A DNA stretch of 34,362 bases from an uncultured Collinsella sp. (GCA_902494715.1 CABUUJ010000018.1:1-34362), one strand, 5' to 3'; positions 23,869-31,486 are shown, numbered from the stretch's first letter. A program made the numbers and translations. Notes: a model not told the origin generated them from the sequence alone.

Positions 23869-25302
23869 TTAATCGCCGTTTTTGAGTATGCGGCCCTGTT
23901 TTTCGAACTTGTGCATGTCGCTATCGGCCATACCCTGCGACTTATCCTCGTGACGCTTGGCGTATAGCGGATCGTCGGAGTCGTTCCAGATGCGGTCGGC
24001 GACAGGTGACCATGCCTCGGCGGCAGCCTGGGTCTTTTCGCGCAGCTGCTCGGGTGACTCCTTCTCGATAAGATCGGTGCTCATTGCGCCACTCTCGGCG
24101 ACCATTTTGGGCAGCACGTCGGGATTCTCGAGCATGGGGCATGGTTTGAGGTAGTTGTCGTTGAACGGCATGTTTTCGTAGTACTTCATAAAGAGGGGAG
24201 AGCGCAGCGCGTCGAGTAAGCTCACATCGTGGATGTTGGCGTTTGAGTAGTGGATGAACACGCACGGCTCCACGTCTCCGGCGGCGTTGATGTGCAGGTA
24301 GCGGCGGCCGCCGGCGATACATCCGCCTACAAACTCGCCGTCGTTTTGGAAGTCGAGCGTAAACAGCGGCTTCTTCTCACGCATTTCGCGGATAAAGTGA
24401 TACATGTGCTCGCGCTGCTCGGGCGTGGGCATGAGCTCGGGGGTTGCATTGCGGCCAACCGGCATAAAGTGGAAGTACCAGCAGAAGAGTGCTCCCTCGC
24501 CGATCATCCAGTCCATGTTCTCCTCGGTAGCAACCGTCTCGGCATTGGCGCTGGTCCAACAGGTGGAGATACCAAACGGCAAGTCGCGCTCGCGCAGGAG
24601 TTTCATGGCGTGCTCGATCTTTGCGTAGGTACCCTCGCCGCGACGGGCGTCGGTGGTGTGCTCATTGCCCTCGGCGCTGATGGCGGGGACAAAATTACCT
24701 ACGCGAATCATATCGTCGCAGAAGGCCTCGTCGATCAGCGTGGAGTTGGTAAAGCAGAGAAACACGCAGTCCTGATGTTTTTCGCAAATTCTGATCAGGT
24801 CGTGCTTGCGGACGAGCGGCTCGCCGCCGGTATAGATGTAGATATGCGTACCGAGCCCTTTGCCCTGCGTAACGATAGAGTCGATGTCTTCGAACGAGAG
24901 ATTCTGCTTGTAGCCGTACTCGGCGGCCCAGCAGCCCGTACAATGCAGGTTGCAGGCGCTCGTGGGATCGAGCAGGATGGCCCACGGAACGTTGCACTGG
25001 TACTTTTCGCGGTTCTTTTCCTGCTCTGGCCAAGCTAGCAGGTTGGCGTCGACAATGAGGGTCTTAAGCAGTTTGGTTCGCATCTGGGGATTAAGGCTGA
25101 ACACACGCATGATCAGGTCATACCAATTGCCGCGGCTCTTGATGACATTGGTGAATGCCTCTCGCTGTACAGGAAATACGCGATTGGGGACCAGCTTGTT
25201 CACGAGGTCCATGATTTTGTCGATGTTTTCTTGCGGGTTGTCGTCGAGATAATCGATGAGCTTGTTGAGCGCTGCACGCTCTGCTGACCGTGTAAGCGAC
25301 AT
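23869..25302 (-). CDS. Radical SAM protein with SPASM-like C-terminal region
   Basis: A 477-residue protein. After an ~105-residue helical N-terminal part, the radical SAM core begins with DPTSACNLHCTGC, the CxxxCxxC that binds the 4Fe-4S cluster and S-adenosylmethionine. IYTGGEPLVRK is the GGEP motif. The C-terminal part has CIAGGRRYLHINAAGDVEPC and then KPCPMLENPD, cysteines arranged like a SPASM auxiliary-cluster region. Substrates of such proteins range from peptides to tetrapyrrole precursors; no precursor peptide gene is seen nearby, so the function is open. The start at 25302 has a GAAAGGA ribosome site. Its upstream region (25303-25490) carries a TATTAT hexamer on its strand and a single repeat arm. 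Confidence 0.85.
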   Translation of the reverse strand: MSLTRSAERAALNKLIDYLDDNPQENIDKIMDLVNKLVPNRVFPVQREAFTNVIKSRGNWYDLIMRVFSLNPQMRTKLLKTLIVDANLLAWPEQEKNREKYQCNVPWAILLDPTSACNLHCTGCWAAEYGYKQNLSFEDIDSIVTQGKGLGTHIYIYTGGEPLVRKHDLIRICEKHQDCVFLCFTNSTLIDEAFCDDMIRVGNFVPAISAEGNEHTTDARRGEGTYAKIEHAMKLLRERDLPFGISTCWTSANAETVATEENMDWMIGEGALFCWYFHFMPVGRNATPELMPTPEQREHMYHFIREMREKKPLFTLDFQNDGEFVGGCIAGGRRYLHINAAGDVEPCVFIHYSNANIHDVSLLDALRSPLFMKYYENMPFNDNYLKPCPMLENPDVLPKMVAESGAMSTDLIEKESPEQLREKTQAAAEAWSPVADRIWNDSDDPLYAKRHEDKSQGMADSDMHKFEKQGRILKNGD

Positions 25303-25426
25303 GGGTATATCCTTTCACGTGTGCTTAATGTGTGATAATACCCACTTGTGGATTAAACGAAGTCTAAAGATTTGTAGTGTGTCTATTCAACGAATCAATT
25401 TAATTTGGGGTGAAGCGTTATACGCC

Positions 25427-25457
25427 GACACCTTCTAAGTTGCGGTGAAATAGTGTC
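25427..25457. repeat. Single arm of the AAGTTGCGGTGAAATAG repeat, copy 3
   Basis: TAAGTTGCGGTGAAATAG (25436-25453) equals the first 18 bases of the copy 1 arm, but no second arm follows. Short GACAC (25427-25431) and GTGTC (25453-25457) flank it as inverted repeats. It lies between the radical SAM start and the ABC ATPase stop. Confidence 0.75.
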
Positions 25458-25490
25458 AGATGGGGATGCGGACGATTTCTTGGACCGCGC

Positions 25491-26801
25491 CTAGGCGTAT
25501 CCATTGGAATCCTCCGATGCGCCTTCGCACGCTCGCATGACCTCGATACCATGCGATCGTGCGAACTCGACGAGCTCTGCGTTGCGGGCGTTTATGGTGC
25601 CGAAGGCGGCGGGGCACACGATAAGGCGCGCGCAGTGGACGAGGAGCTCTTTGGCGCGGGCTATGGTTTTATCCCCGATCGGCTCGAAGGCGCGCTCGGC
25701 CACGCATTCCGTCGCCAGGTCGCGCGCGAGCTCGCAGTCGATGTCCCCTTCGTGCAGAACGCCCGCGTAGAACGCCTTGCCCTGCCGGATGAGCTGGCGA
25801 AACACAGCCGACCCCGTACCTGCGCCGGCGATGACGAACGTGTGCGCATCGCCGTGTGGGCGCCCAATTTCCACGCTGCCGAAGCGCTCGTTGAAGGTGC
25901 CATGTTGAAGGCCGTAGAGCTCGCCAATCGTCTCGCGCGTGAATATGTCCTCGGGTGCGCCGGCGCGGAAGACCCGGCCGTCCTTCACGCAAATCACCTT
26001 GTCGGCGCTTTTCTGCGCGAGCTCGAGTTCGTGGATGGACATGATGACAGCCACATTCCGCGATTTCGCAAGGTGGCGAAGTATTCGCAGCAGGTCGATC
26101 TGGTAGCGGATATCGAGATACGACGTGGGCTCGTCGAGCACGAGCACACGCGGATCCTGCGCGATGGCGCATGCGAGCATGACGCGCTGGCGTTGCCCGT
26201 CGCTTATCTGCATGAAGTCGCGCTCGGCGAGCTCTTCCACATGTGCGGTTTTCATGGCCTCATCGACCCGACTATGGTCGTCGGGCGAGAGTGTGCCCAT
26301 TCGCCCGGTGTAGGGATGCCTTCCCGCCTCCACGATATCGCGGCAGGTGAGGAGCTCGGTCCGGGGGCGATCTGTCAGCATAACGGCAAGGTTCCTTGCG
26401 AACTCCGCCGTCTTCCATCGGGAAATCTCCCGCCCGTCGAGCTCGACCGCGCCGGCAAGCGGTGCCAGATGGCGTGTGATGGTTTTCAAGATGGTCGACT
26501 TGCCCGAGCCGTTCGGCCCGATGAGCGCCACGACGTCGCCCGCGCGAACCTCCAGATCGACGCCTTCGACTACGACCTTCTTGTCGTAGCCCGCCGACAG
26601 GTCGCTTATGCGGAAAAGCGGTGCTCCGTCAGCCTGCGTTTCGACCGGGGTTTCGAGGTTCGACTCCGCTTGAAGGAGGCGTTCCGCGCGCAGTTCCGCA
26701 CGAGCCGAAAGTGCCTTCTGGCGCTTTCGTGCGAGCTTAGGACTGTTTAAGCATGGAATGTCCCCTCCGAGCGTTTTGGGCCGCGGCACGAATTCCCCCA
26801 T
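25491..26801 (-). CDS. ABC transporter ATPase (FecE/BtuD type) with extra C-terminal domain
   Basis: A 436-residue protein of the iron-siderophore/B12 importer ATPase family. The core spans residues ~62-310: Walker A GPNGSGKST (95-103), the signature ISDGQRQR (199-206, SDGQ instead of SGGQ), Walker B VLVLDEPTSYLD (219-230) and switch His257 in MSIHELEL. Residues ~310-425 form an extra alpha/beta domain (VIAGAGTGSAVFRQLIRQG, LIVCPAAFGTINARN) that I cannot name. The start ATG directly follows the permease stop codon. Residues 19-37 are encoded by a palindromic repeat (26692-26746). No ATG, GTG or TTG in frame lies between that repeat and the ABC core, so the repeat must be translated unless a non-standard start is used. 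Confidence 0.88.
   Translation of the reverse strand: MGEFVPRPKTLGGDIPCLNSPKLARKRQKALSARAELRAERLLQAESNLETPVETQADGAPLFRISDLSAGYDKKVVVEGVDLEVRAGDVVALIGPNGSGKSTILKTITRHLAPLAGAVELDGREISRWKTAEFARNLAVMLTDRPRTELLTCRDIVEAGRHPYTGRMGTLSPDDHSRVDEAMKTAHVEELAERDFMQISDGQRQRVMLACAIAQDPRVLVLDEPTSYLDIRYQIDLLRILRHLAKSRNVAVIMSIHELELAQKSADKVICVKDGRVFRAGAPEDIFTRETIGELYGLQHGTFNERFGSVEIGRPHGDAHTFVIAGAGTGSAVFRQLIRQGKAFYAGVLHEGDIDCELARDLATECVAERAFEPIGDKTIARAKELLVHCARLIVCPAAFGTINARNAELVEFARSHGIEVMRACEGASEDSNGYA
26692..26746. repeat. Conserved palindromic hairpin, copy 2, inside the ATPase gene
   Basis: The boundaries TTCCGCACGAGCCGAA (ends 26709) and TTCGTGCGAGC (26726-26736), then AGGACTGT (26739-26746), equal those of the 15176-15229 copy. 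The hairpin tip differs but still pairs (GAAAGTGCC 26707-26715 with GGCGCTTTC 26720-26728, one G-U). It is read on the minus strand as residues 19-37 of the ATPase. Confidence 0.82.
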
Positions 26802-27842
26802 CTACCTCACCCGCTTCTTCAACATGAGTGCGATAACCACCGGCGCGCCGAAGATGGCGGTGACGGCGCTGATGGAAAGCTCGACGGGGGAAAACAGCGT
26901 GCGCGCGATCAAATCGCAGCCCGCGCAGAAGATGGCGCCTCCCAAGAAGCACGCAGGAATCACTCGGATGGGCTTCGACGACTTCAGCGCCGACTTAACG
27001 AGATGCGGAACCGCGATGCCTACGAACGACACCGGACCAGCGAACGCGGTCACGCAGGCGGAGAGCATGCTCGCTAGAAGGACGAGCGCCACGCGGAAGC
27101 GTGCGACGTTCACTCCGACGCTTTTCGCGTAGGCTTCTCCCAGCTGGAAGGCGGAAAGGGGCTTCGATATCGCGAATACGCATGCGCTCACGGTGATCAC
27201 CACGACCGCGATGACCGCGACGTCGTCCCAGCTCGAACCCGAGAAGCTACCCAAAGACCAGTTGTGCAGGTTCACGATGGACTGGTCGTCGGCGAAGGCG
27301 ATGAGGAAGTTCGTCGCCGCCGAGCAGATGTATCCCACCATGACGCCCGCCACGATGAGCATGGCCATGGAACTTATGCGCCGTGCGATGAGGAGCACGA
27401 AGCCGATGGTGATAAGCGAGCCCAGAAACGCTGCGACCACCATGGCCGGCGAGGACATGGCCTGGTTCGCGCCCAGAAGTACGATCATCGTAAGCGCGAC
27501 GACGAACTTTGCGCCCGAGGAGACGCCCAAGATGAACGGGTCGGCGATGGGGTTGTTGAAAAACGTCTGCAGCAGGAACCCGGAGAGGGAAAGCGCCCCG
27601 CCGAGAAGCACGGCTGAAAGCACACGCGGCAGGCGAATCTCCCAGATGACTTGGCTTTCCATGGAATTGGCCGCGCCGCCCGAAAGGATGCCGGGGATGT
27701 GGTCTGCGGGCACGAGCACGCTCCCGATGCACAGGTTGGCCCCGACGAGCACGATGAGGGCAACGGCGAGCAGCGCCGTCACGACGCGACACCGCGCGGC
27801 GCGCCCCGATTCGTCGTATGTCATGGAAAGTCGGCTTCTCAT
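26802..27842 (-). CDS. ABC importer permease (FecCD/BtuC family)
   Basis: A 346-residue membrane protein with about nine to ten hydrophobic segments. Family landmarks are IRLPRVLSAVLLGGALSLSGFLLQTFFNNPIADPFILGVSSGA near residues 70-110 (shown only as a landmark: IRLPRV, FFNNPIADP, LGVSSGA) and AFAGPVSFVGIAVPHLVK near residue 275, the cytoplasmic coupling segment. It would form a homodimer with the ATPase encoded next. The start at 27842 lies four bases after the binding-protein stop; an internal ATG at 27824 is an alternative. Substrates of the family are ferric siderophores, haem or corrinoids; context here (B12-type riboswitch and cobaltochelatase) favours a corrinoid, tetrapyrrole or cobalt-related substrate. 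Confidence 0.92.
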   Translation of the reverse strand: MRSRLSMTYDESGRAARCRVVTALLAVALIVLVGANLCIGSVLVPADHIPGILSGGAANSMESQVIWEIRLPRVLSAVLLGGALSLSGFLLQTFFNNPIADPFILGVSSGAKFVVALTMIVLLGANQAMSSPAMVVAAFLGSLITIGFVLLIARRISSMAMLIVAGVMVGYICSAATNFLIAFADDQSIVNLHNWSLGSFSGSSWDDVAVIAVVVITVSACVFAISKPLSAFQLGEAYAKSVGVNVARFRVALVLLASMLSACVTAFAGPVSFVGIAVPHLVKSALKSSKPIRVIPACFLGGAIFCAGCDLIARTLFSPVELSISAVTAIFGAPVVIALMLKKRVR

Positions 27843-27846
27843 GGTG

Positions 27847-29418
27847 CTAGCCGAGCTTCCTCAGATAATGGAAGTCGCTCGCGTCATCGCCGGTGAACGC
27901 CCCGTGCAGCTCGTCGATAATGTCGGCGGTAGAAGTCATCTGCTGGTACATGTCGGCGCTTGTGACCCAGACGTTGCCGTTCTTCACGGCTTTGAACTGC
28001 GACAATAGCGCGTTTTTGCCTACGAAGTCGTTCAAGGTGGCAACCGATTCGTCGATGGTGCCGTTGTAGACGATGATGTCGGCATCCTTCGCCGTCGCGT
28101 AGAAGCGCTCCATTTCGAGCGTTACTGACGAACCTGACGTCGACGCCGTCTGCGCGTCATCGAGCGCGTAGTTGCCGCCTGCAAGCTCGATCATCTGCGC
28201 CACGTAGTCGCCCGCCCGCCGCGTGACGGCGGCCCCGTTCGAGTTAATGTAGAAATACGCCACGGTTTTACCTGACGACGCAAGCCTCGACGTTTGCTCG
28301 ACGCGGGCCTTCTGCTCGTTGAACAGGTGCGCGGCCTCGTCTTCCTTGTCGAACAGGACGCCGAAAAGCTTAATCCACTCGACGCGCCCGAGTGCTTCGG
28401 GCTCGCTCGACGACTGTTCGGTGAGCACGACGAGTCCGAGCTTCTGCAACTTTTCCTTCACATCGGGCGTGTGGTTGATCATAGTGTTCTCGATGGCGAG
28501 CGTGCAGCCCGAGGCCGATATTCGCTCGTAGTCGGGCGCGCTGTACTTGCCGCCGTAGGCGATCGCCCCACTTTCGAGCGCGCTTTTGAAGCCCGCGACC
28601 GAGCAATCGTCGGCCTTCGTGCCCGACATAATGATATTGTCGTTCGCATCGAGCGCGTCGACCAGGCACATCGTCGCCGACGACACGAGGTACACCTTGT
28701 CGGCGGGGCGCCTTATGACCGCGATGTCGGAGCTCAACCCATCAGGTACCTTTGCATTTTGCGGCACCACGAGGAAGCGCTCCCCGTTCGAAATGCAGAT
28801 AAGCCGCAGGCCGCCTTCGTACTCGTCGACAGTGAAGTGCTCGGCGTATTCAAGCTGAAGCGTCCCCGTCGGCTTCCAGCCGCAGCCCAAATCGGCGTTG
28901 TGGAAGTCGGCCGCGGCGTTTGAAGCCGTTCCCGCAGGGGAGCCGCCGCTTGCTTCGTCGCCCGATTTCTCCTTCATGGTGGATGAATCGAAGTGGAGCG
29001 TGTAGTCGATGGTGTGCGGCGTTGACATGGCGACGGTCTCGGCCGACACGGCGATGTCCTCGTCGAGCGTGACGGGTATCTCGAACGTGGAGTTGCCGCC
29101 GTCGTTTACGGGCGCGTAGTCCACGCCGTTGACGGTCATTTTGTCGTAGTTCGAACTCGACCAGGTGATGGTCGCGGTGTAGGTGTCGCCATCCTTCACA
29201 ATTGTGGTGGGTGAGGCGATGCTTGCGCGCCCTGACCCGCCGGAGAGCGAGACGCTCACAGTGTATTCCTGAGAGCCTGCCGTGCCACCGGTCGCGTTCG
29301 GGCTCGCACTGCACCCCGCGAAGGGAAGCGCGAGCAGGGCGACGAGAACGCAGGCGATCGCGCGCACCGCGATGCTGCGACGCTTCCTGCTTTCCCCCTT
29401 GGGAAGAATCGACCGCAT
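27847..29418 (-). CDS. Two-domain substrate-binding lipoprotein of the ABC importer
   Basis: A 523-residue lipoprotein. Signal peptide with lipobox LPFAGC, lipidated Cys36. Residues ~48-150 form a beta-rich domain (VKDGDTYTATITWSS, FEIPVTLDEDIAV, HTIDYTLHF) that resembles the single domain of the next upstream lipoprotein gene. Residues ~185-515 form a FecB/BtuF-like clamshell: IAVIRRPADKVYLVSS, VAYFYINSNG, YVAQMIELAGGNYAL, DADIIVYNG and NGNVWVTSADMYQQ. It would capture the ligand outside the membrane and deliver it to the permease downstream. The extra N-terminal domain is unusual in this class. The start is ATG at 29418, four bases after the preceding gene. The ligand is unknown. Confidence 0.88.
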   Translation of the reverse strand: MRSILPKGESRKRRSIAVRAIACVLVALLALPFAGCSASPNATGGTAGSQEYTVSVSLSGGSGRASIASPTTIVKDGDTYTATITWSSSNYDKMTVNGVDYAPVNDGGNSTFEIPVTLDEDIAVSAETVAMSTPHTIDYTLHFDSSTMKEKSGDEASGGSPAGTASNAAADFHNADLGCGWKPTGTLQLEYAEHFTVDEYEGGLRLICISNGERFLVVPQNAKVPDGLSSDIAVIRRPADKVYLVSSATMCLVDALDANDNIIMSGTKADDCSVAGFKSALESGAIAYGGKYSAPDYERISASGCTLAIENTMINHTPDVKEKLQKLGLVVLTEQSSSEPEALGRVEWIKLFGVLFDKEDEAAHLFNEQKARVEQTSRLASSGKTVAYFYINSNGAAVTRRAGDYVAQMIELAGGNYALDDAQTASTSGSSVTLEMERFYATAKDADIIVYNGTIDESVATLNDFVGKNALLSQFKAVKNGNVWVTSADMYQQMTSTADIIDELHGAFTGDDASDFHYLRKLG

Positions 29419-29422
29419 GGCG

Positions 29423-29956
29423 TTACTTCAGTGCGTCGGCGCGCAGATCGACGCCGGCGGATTCGAACACGAGCGTGCGGTCGTACCACTGCTCTTTTCT
29501 AATACTCCACGCGGCGCAGGCGGTGTCCTCGTCGAGCGCTTCAACGGGCACGTCGTAGGTGTACTTGCCTTCCGCGTTTTCCACATAGGGGATGAAGTCG
29601 GCCTCGCTCGCGGCGGCAGCCTCGTCGCCCGTGCCCATGAAGAGCTTGCCGTAGCCCGTGCCGGAAAGCGTCATCACGCAGTGCATGGAGCCGTTTTTCA
29701 CGATGAGCTGGGCGTCCACAATCCTGAACATGTTCGAGCTGGAATCTACGGTGATCGGATAGGTGCCGTCGGCCACCTTGTCGGCGGTGATGGGGGCAGC
29801 GCTTGCGCCCTCGGGCGCATCGGCCGCCTGTTCGGTCTTTTCCTGGGAATCGGCATCGCTTGCCTTTGCGCTGTCGATTGAATTTCCGCCGCAGCCGGCG
29901 AGCGAGAACGCGAAAAGCGCCGCTGACAGGGCGAAGGCGAGGGTTTTCTTCAACAT
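29423..29956 (-). CDS. Small lipoprotein with beta-rich (possibly NEAT-like) domain
   Basis: A 177-residue lipoprotein. Signal peptide with lipobox SLAGC, lipidated Cys22, then an acidic Ala/Ser linker to about residue 60. The rest is one beta-rich domain: DGTYPITVDSSSNMFRIVDA, QLIVKNGSMHCVMTLSGTGYGKLFMG, then YTYDVPVEALDEDTACAAWS. SSSNM followed by VKNG recalls the ligand loop of NEAT haem-binding domains, but the match is weak and the fold is a guess. The domain is similar to the N-terminal domain of the substrate-binding lipoprotein encoded next. ATG at 29956 is chosen for its AAAGGAA site; an upstream in-frame Met at 30031 is rejected. Confidence 0.85.
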   Translation of the reverse strand: MLKKTLAFALSAALFAFSLAGCGGNSIDSAKASDADSQEKTEQAADAPEGASAAPITADKVADGTYPITVDSSSNMFRIVDAQLIVKNGSMHCVMTLSGTGYGKLFMGTGDEAAAASEADFIPYVENAEGKYTYDVPVEALDEDTACAAWSIRKEQWYDRTLVFESAGVDLRADALK

Positions 29957-30101
29957 GGAGGGGGTTCCTTTCAATCGCTTCGACCGCCCGCGCCGTGCGG
30001 TGGGCGGGCGGGATGCGAATGCAACGGGCATGCGCCGTCAGTCGGGGAAGGCGCATGCCCGTTGCACGGGGACGCGACCGGCGCCCCCGTGCGCGGCGAG
30101 T

Positions 30102-31028
30102 TTACAGCTTGGCGATGGCGTCGTCCACGTGCGAGACGTAGATTTCGTCGACCGCGACGTTCTGTCCCAGACCCTGGAGCAGGCACGTCACTTCGAAGCC
30201 GGCGGCCACGAACTTCGCAGCCCAGCTGTCGGGGTCGGTCTCGTCTGCCATGTCGTTGTTCGCGTGGTCGCCCGCGACCACCATGAACGGCGCGAGCACG
30301 GCCTTCTTGTAGCCTGCGGCGCTCGCGGCGGCGATAACATCCTCGCAGGTCGGTTCAGCCTCGACGGTGCCGACGAAGAACTGCGTCAAGCCCTCGTTCT
30401 TAAACACTTCCTGCATCTTGGCATAGTCGGCGTTGGAATCGGCTTCGGTGCCGTGACCCATGAGGCACAGCGCCGTCTTGCCGTCGTCGAAGGACGCCAT
30501 GTTCTCCTTAATGGCTGCGGCCACCTTCTTGTAGTCGTCGTCGGAGGTGAGCAGCGGGTCGCCGAGCGAGATTTTGTCGAACTTGTCGGCGTACTTGTCG
30601 AGCTCGTCTTTCACGTCGGTGTATTCCAGGCCACCCATGAGATGCGTCGGCTGCACGACGATTTCCTTCACGCCGTCTTCCACGCAGCGGTCGAGCGCCT
30701 CGGTCATGTTGTCGATCGTGATGCCGTCGCGCTTCTTCAGCTTATCGATGATGATCTGCGCGGTGAAGGCGCGGCGGATGTCGTAGTCCTGCCAGTACTT
30801 CTCGCGGATAGCGTCTTCGATGGCGCCGATGGTGATGTGGCGCGAGTCGTTGTAGCTCGTGCCGAAGCTCGTGACGAGGATGACCGGCTTCACGGCCTTC
30901 TCCTTTTCACTCGATTTCTCGGAACTCGCGGAGGTGTTGGAGCAGCCCGCGAGCGCGACTCCGGCGAGCGCGACGGCTCCGGTTGCTGCGGCGCCCATGA
31001 AGCCGCGGCGTGACATCTGGTCGGACAT
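30102..31028 (-). CDS. Exported CbiK-type sirohydrochlorin cobaltochelatase (Tat lipoprotein)
   Basis: A 308-residue chelatase of the CbiK family. The N terminus has the twin-arginine motif SRRGFMG (Arg7-Arg8) and lipobox ALAGC (Cys29), so it should be exported folded and anchored outside the membrane. The catalytic residues expected in CbiK are present at the right spacing: His192 in LMGHGTEA, Glu223 in TVEAEPT and His255 in VVAGDHANND. Cytoplasmic CbiK inserts Co2+ into sirohydrochlorin; a periplasmic form is known from Desulfovibrio vulgaris. It heads a leftward operon with an ABC importer and is preceded by a cobalamin-type riboswitch. ATG at 31028 follows AAAGGAAAAACC; the longer frame from 31115 is rejected. 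Confidence 0.9.
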   Translation of the reverse strand: MSDQMSRRGFMGAAATGAVALAGVALAGCSNTSASSEKSSEKEKAVKPVILVTSFGTSYNDSRHITIGAIEDAIREKYWQDYDIRRAFTAQIIIDKLKKRDGITIDNMTEALDRCVEDGVKEIVVQPTHLMGGLEYTDVKDELDKYADKFDKISLGDPLLTSDDDYKKVAAAIKENMASFDDGKTALCLMGHGTEADSNADYAKMQEVFKNEGLTQFFVGTVEAEPTCEDVIAAASAAGYKKAVLAPFMVVAGDHANNDMADETDPDSWAAKFVAAGFEVTCLLQGLGQNVAVDEIYVSHVDDAIAKL

Positions 31029-31144
31029 GGTTTTTCCTTTCCTCGGTTTGCCGGTCCCCCGGCGACAGTTGCTTGTCGGCACAAGCGAAAGAAAAGCGCA
31101 CCCCTCGGGGTTCACAAGGAGCTAACGCCACGGCGATGCCGTGA

Positions 31145-31285
31145 GGAAAAGGCGAAGCAGTCTGGCTTGGGGCGCGAGGCGGTTCGCCCGCGCGTCCTAT
31201 ACAGTAATGTCCCTTGCCCAGGATTCCCACCTGGTTCCCTCCGCAAGCCAGCGCGGGCTGTGCGGGCGCCGCGCCGGTCATTTCC
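31145..31285 (-). promoter_or_regulatory. Cobalamin riboswitch upstream of the exported CbiK operon
   Basis: On the minus strand, CTGGCTTG (31244-31251) pairs with CAAGCCAG (31162-31169) and closes the core. Inside are GAGGGAACC, the CCAGG-TGGGAAT-CCTGG hairpin (31218-31238) that corresponds to the GGTG..AATCC element, and GGGACATTACTGTATAGGAC, which matches the conserved ACTGT stretch. AAGCCAGACTGC at the 3' end corresponds to the B12 box. A further hairpin CACGGC-atc-GCCGTG follows at about 31130-31145. I infer repression of the chelatase and importer operon when adenosylcobalamin is plentiful. The match was made by eye, not with a covariance model. Confidence 0.78.
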
Positions 31286-31323
31286 TTTTATCCGATTGTC
31301 ATATGCTCGTTGCCGAATCTTTT

Positions 31324-31440
31324 ACTATGATAGTGGGCACTTGTGAACGTGTCAAAGCCAGGGCGGGCGGCATTGCGCCTCCTGCCTGCGTATTTGCGCC
31401 GATTGCCGCCGCAGGCGCCGTGTTTTGCCCGCTGCGCGAA
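31324..31440 (+). promoter_or_regulatory. Structured leader of the rightward cbi operon
   Basis: The 458-base gap 31029-31486 between the divergent operons holds the riboswitch on the minus strand and this stretch. It begins with the palindrome ACTATGATAGT (31324-31334). GCCTGCG (31384-31390) pairs with CGCAGGC (31410-31416) and is followed by GCCGTGTTTT, terminator-like. Competing pairings exist: GGCGGCA (31366-31372) with TGCCGCC (31404-31410), and GCGCCT (31375-31380) with AGGCGC (31413-31418). The overlaps suggest alternative structures. I do not see a B12 box here. Confidence 0.4.
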
Positions 31441-31486
31441 TGGCGGCGTAAACGGTTGCGATGAGAAACGGGAAGGGAAGGCTCGG

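Noticed and set aside
14952..25453. Repeat arms as a possible CRISPR array
   Set aside because: The copies are kilobases apart, are inverted pairs and have no regular spacers or cas genes.
25551..26750. 399-codon plus-strand frame opposite the ABC ATPase
   Set aside because: The minus strand encodes Walker A, signature and Walker B in one frame, and operon order supports it.
29763..31013. 416-codon plus-strand frame opposite the exported chelatase and lipoprotein
   Set aside because: Crosses two well-supported minus-strand genes and their gap, and has no recognisable domain.
31343..31486. 48-residue N-terminal extension of CbiF
   Set aside because: Covers the structured leader; family proteins begin at MIHIVGAG, which has a strong ribosome site.
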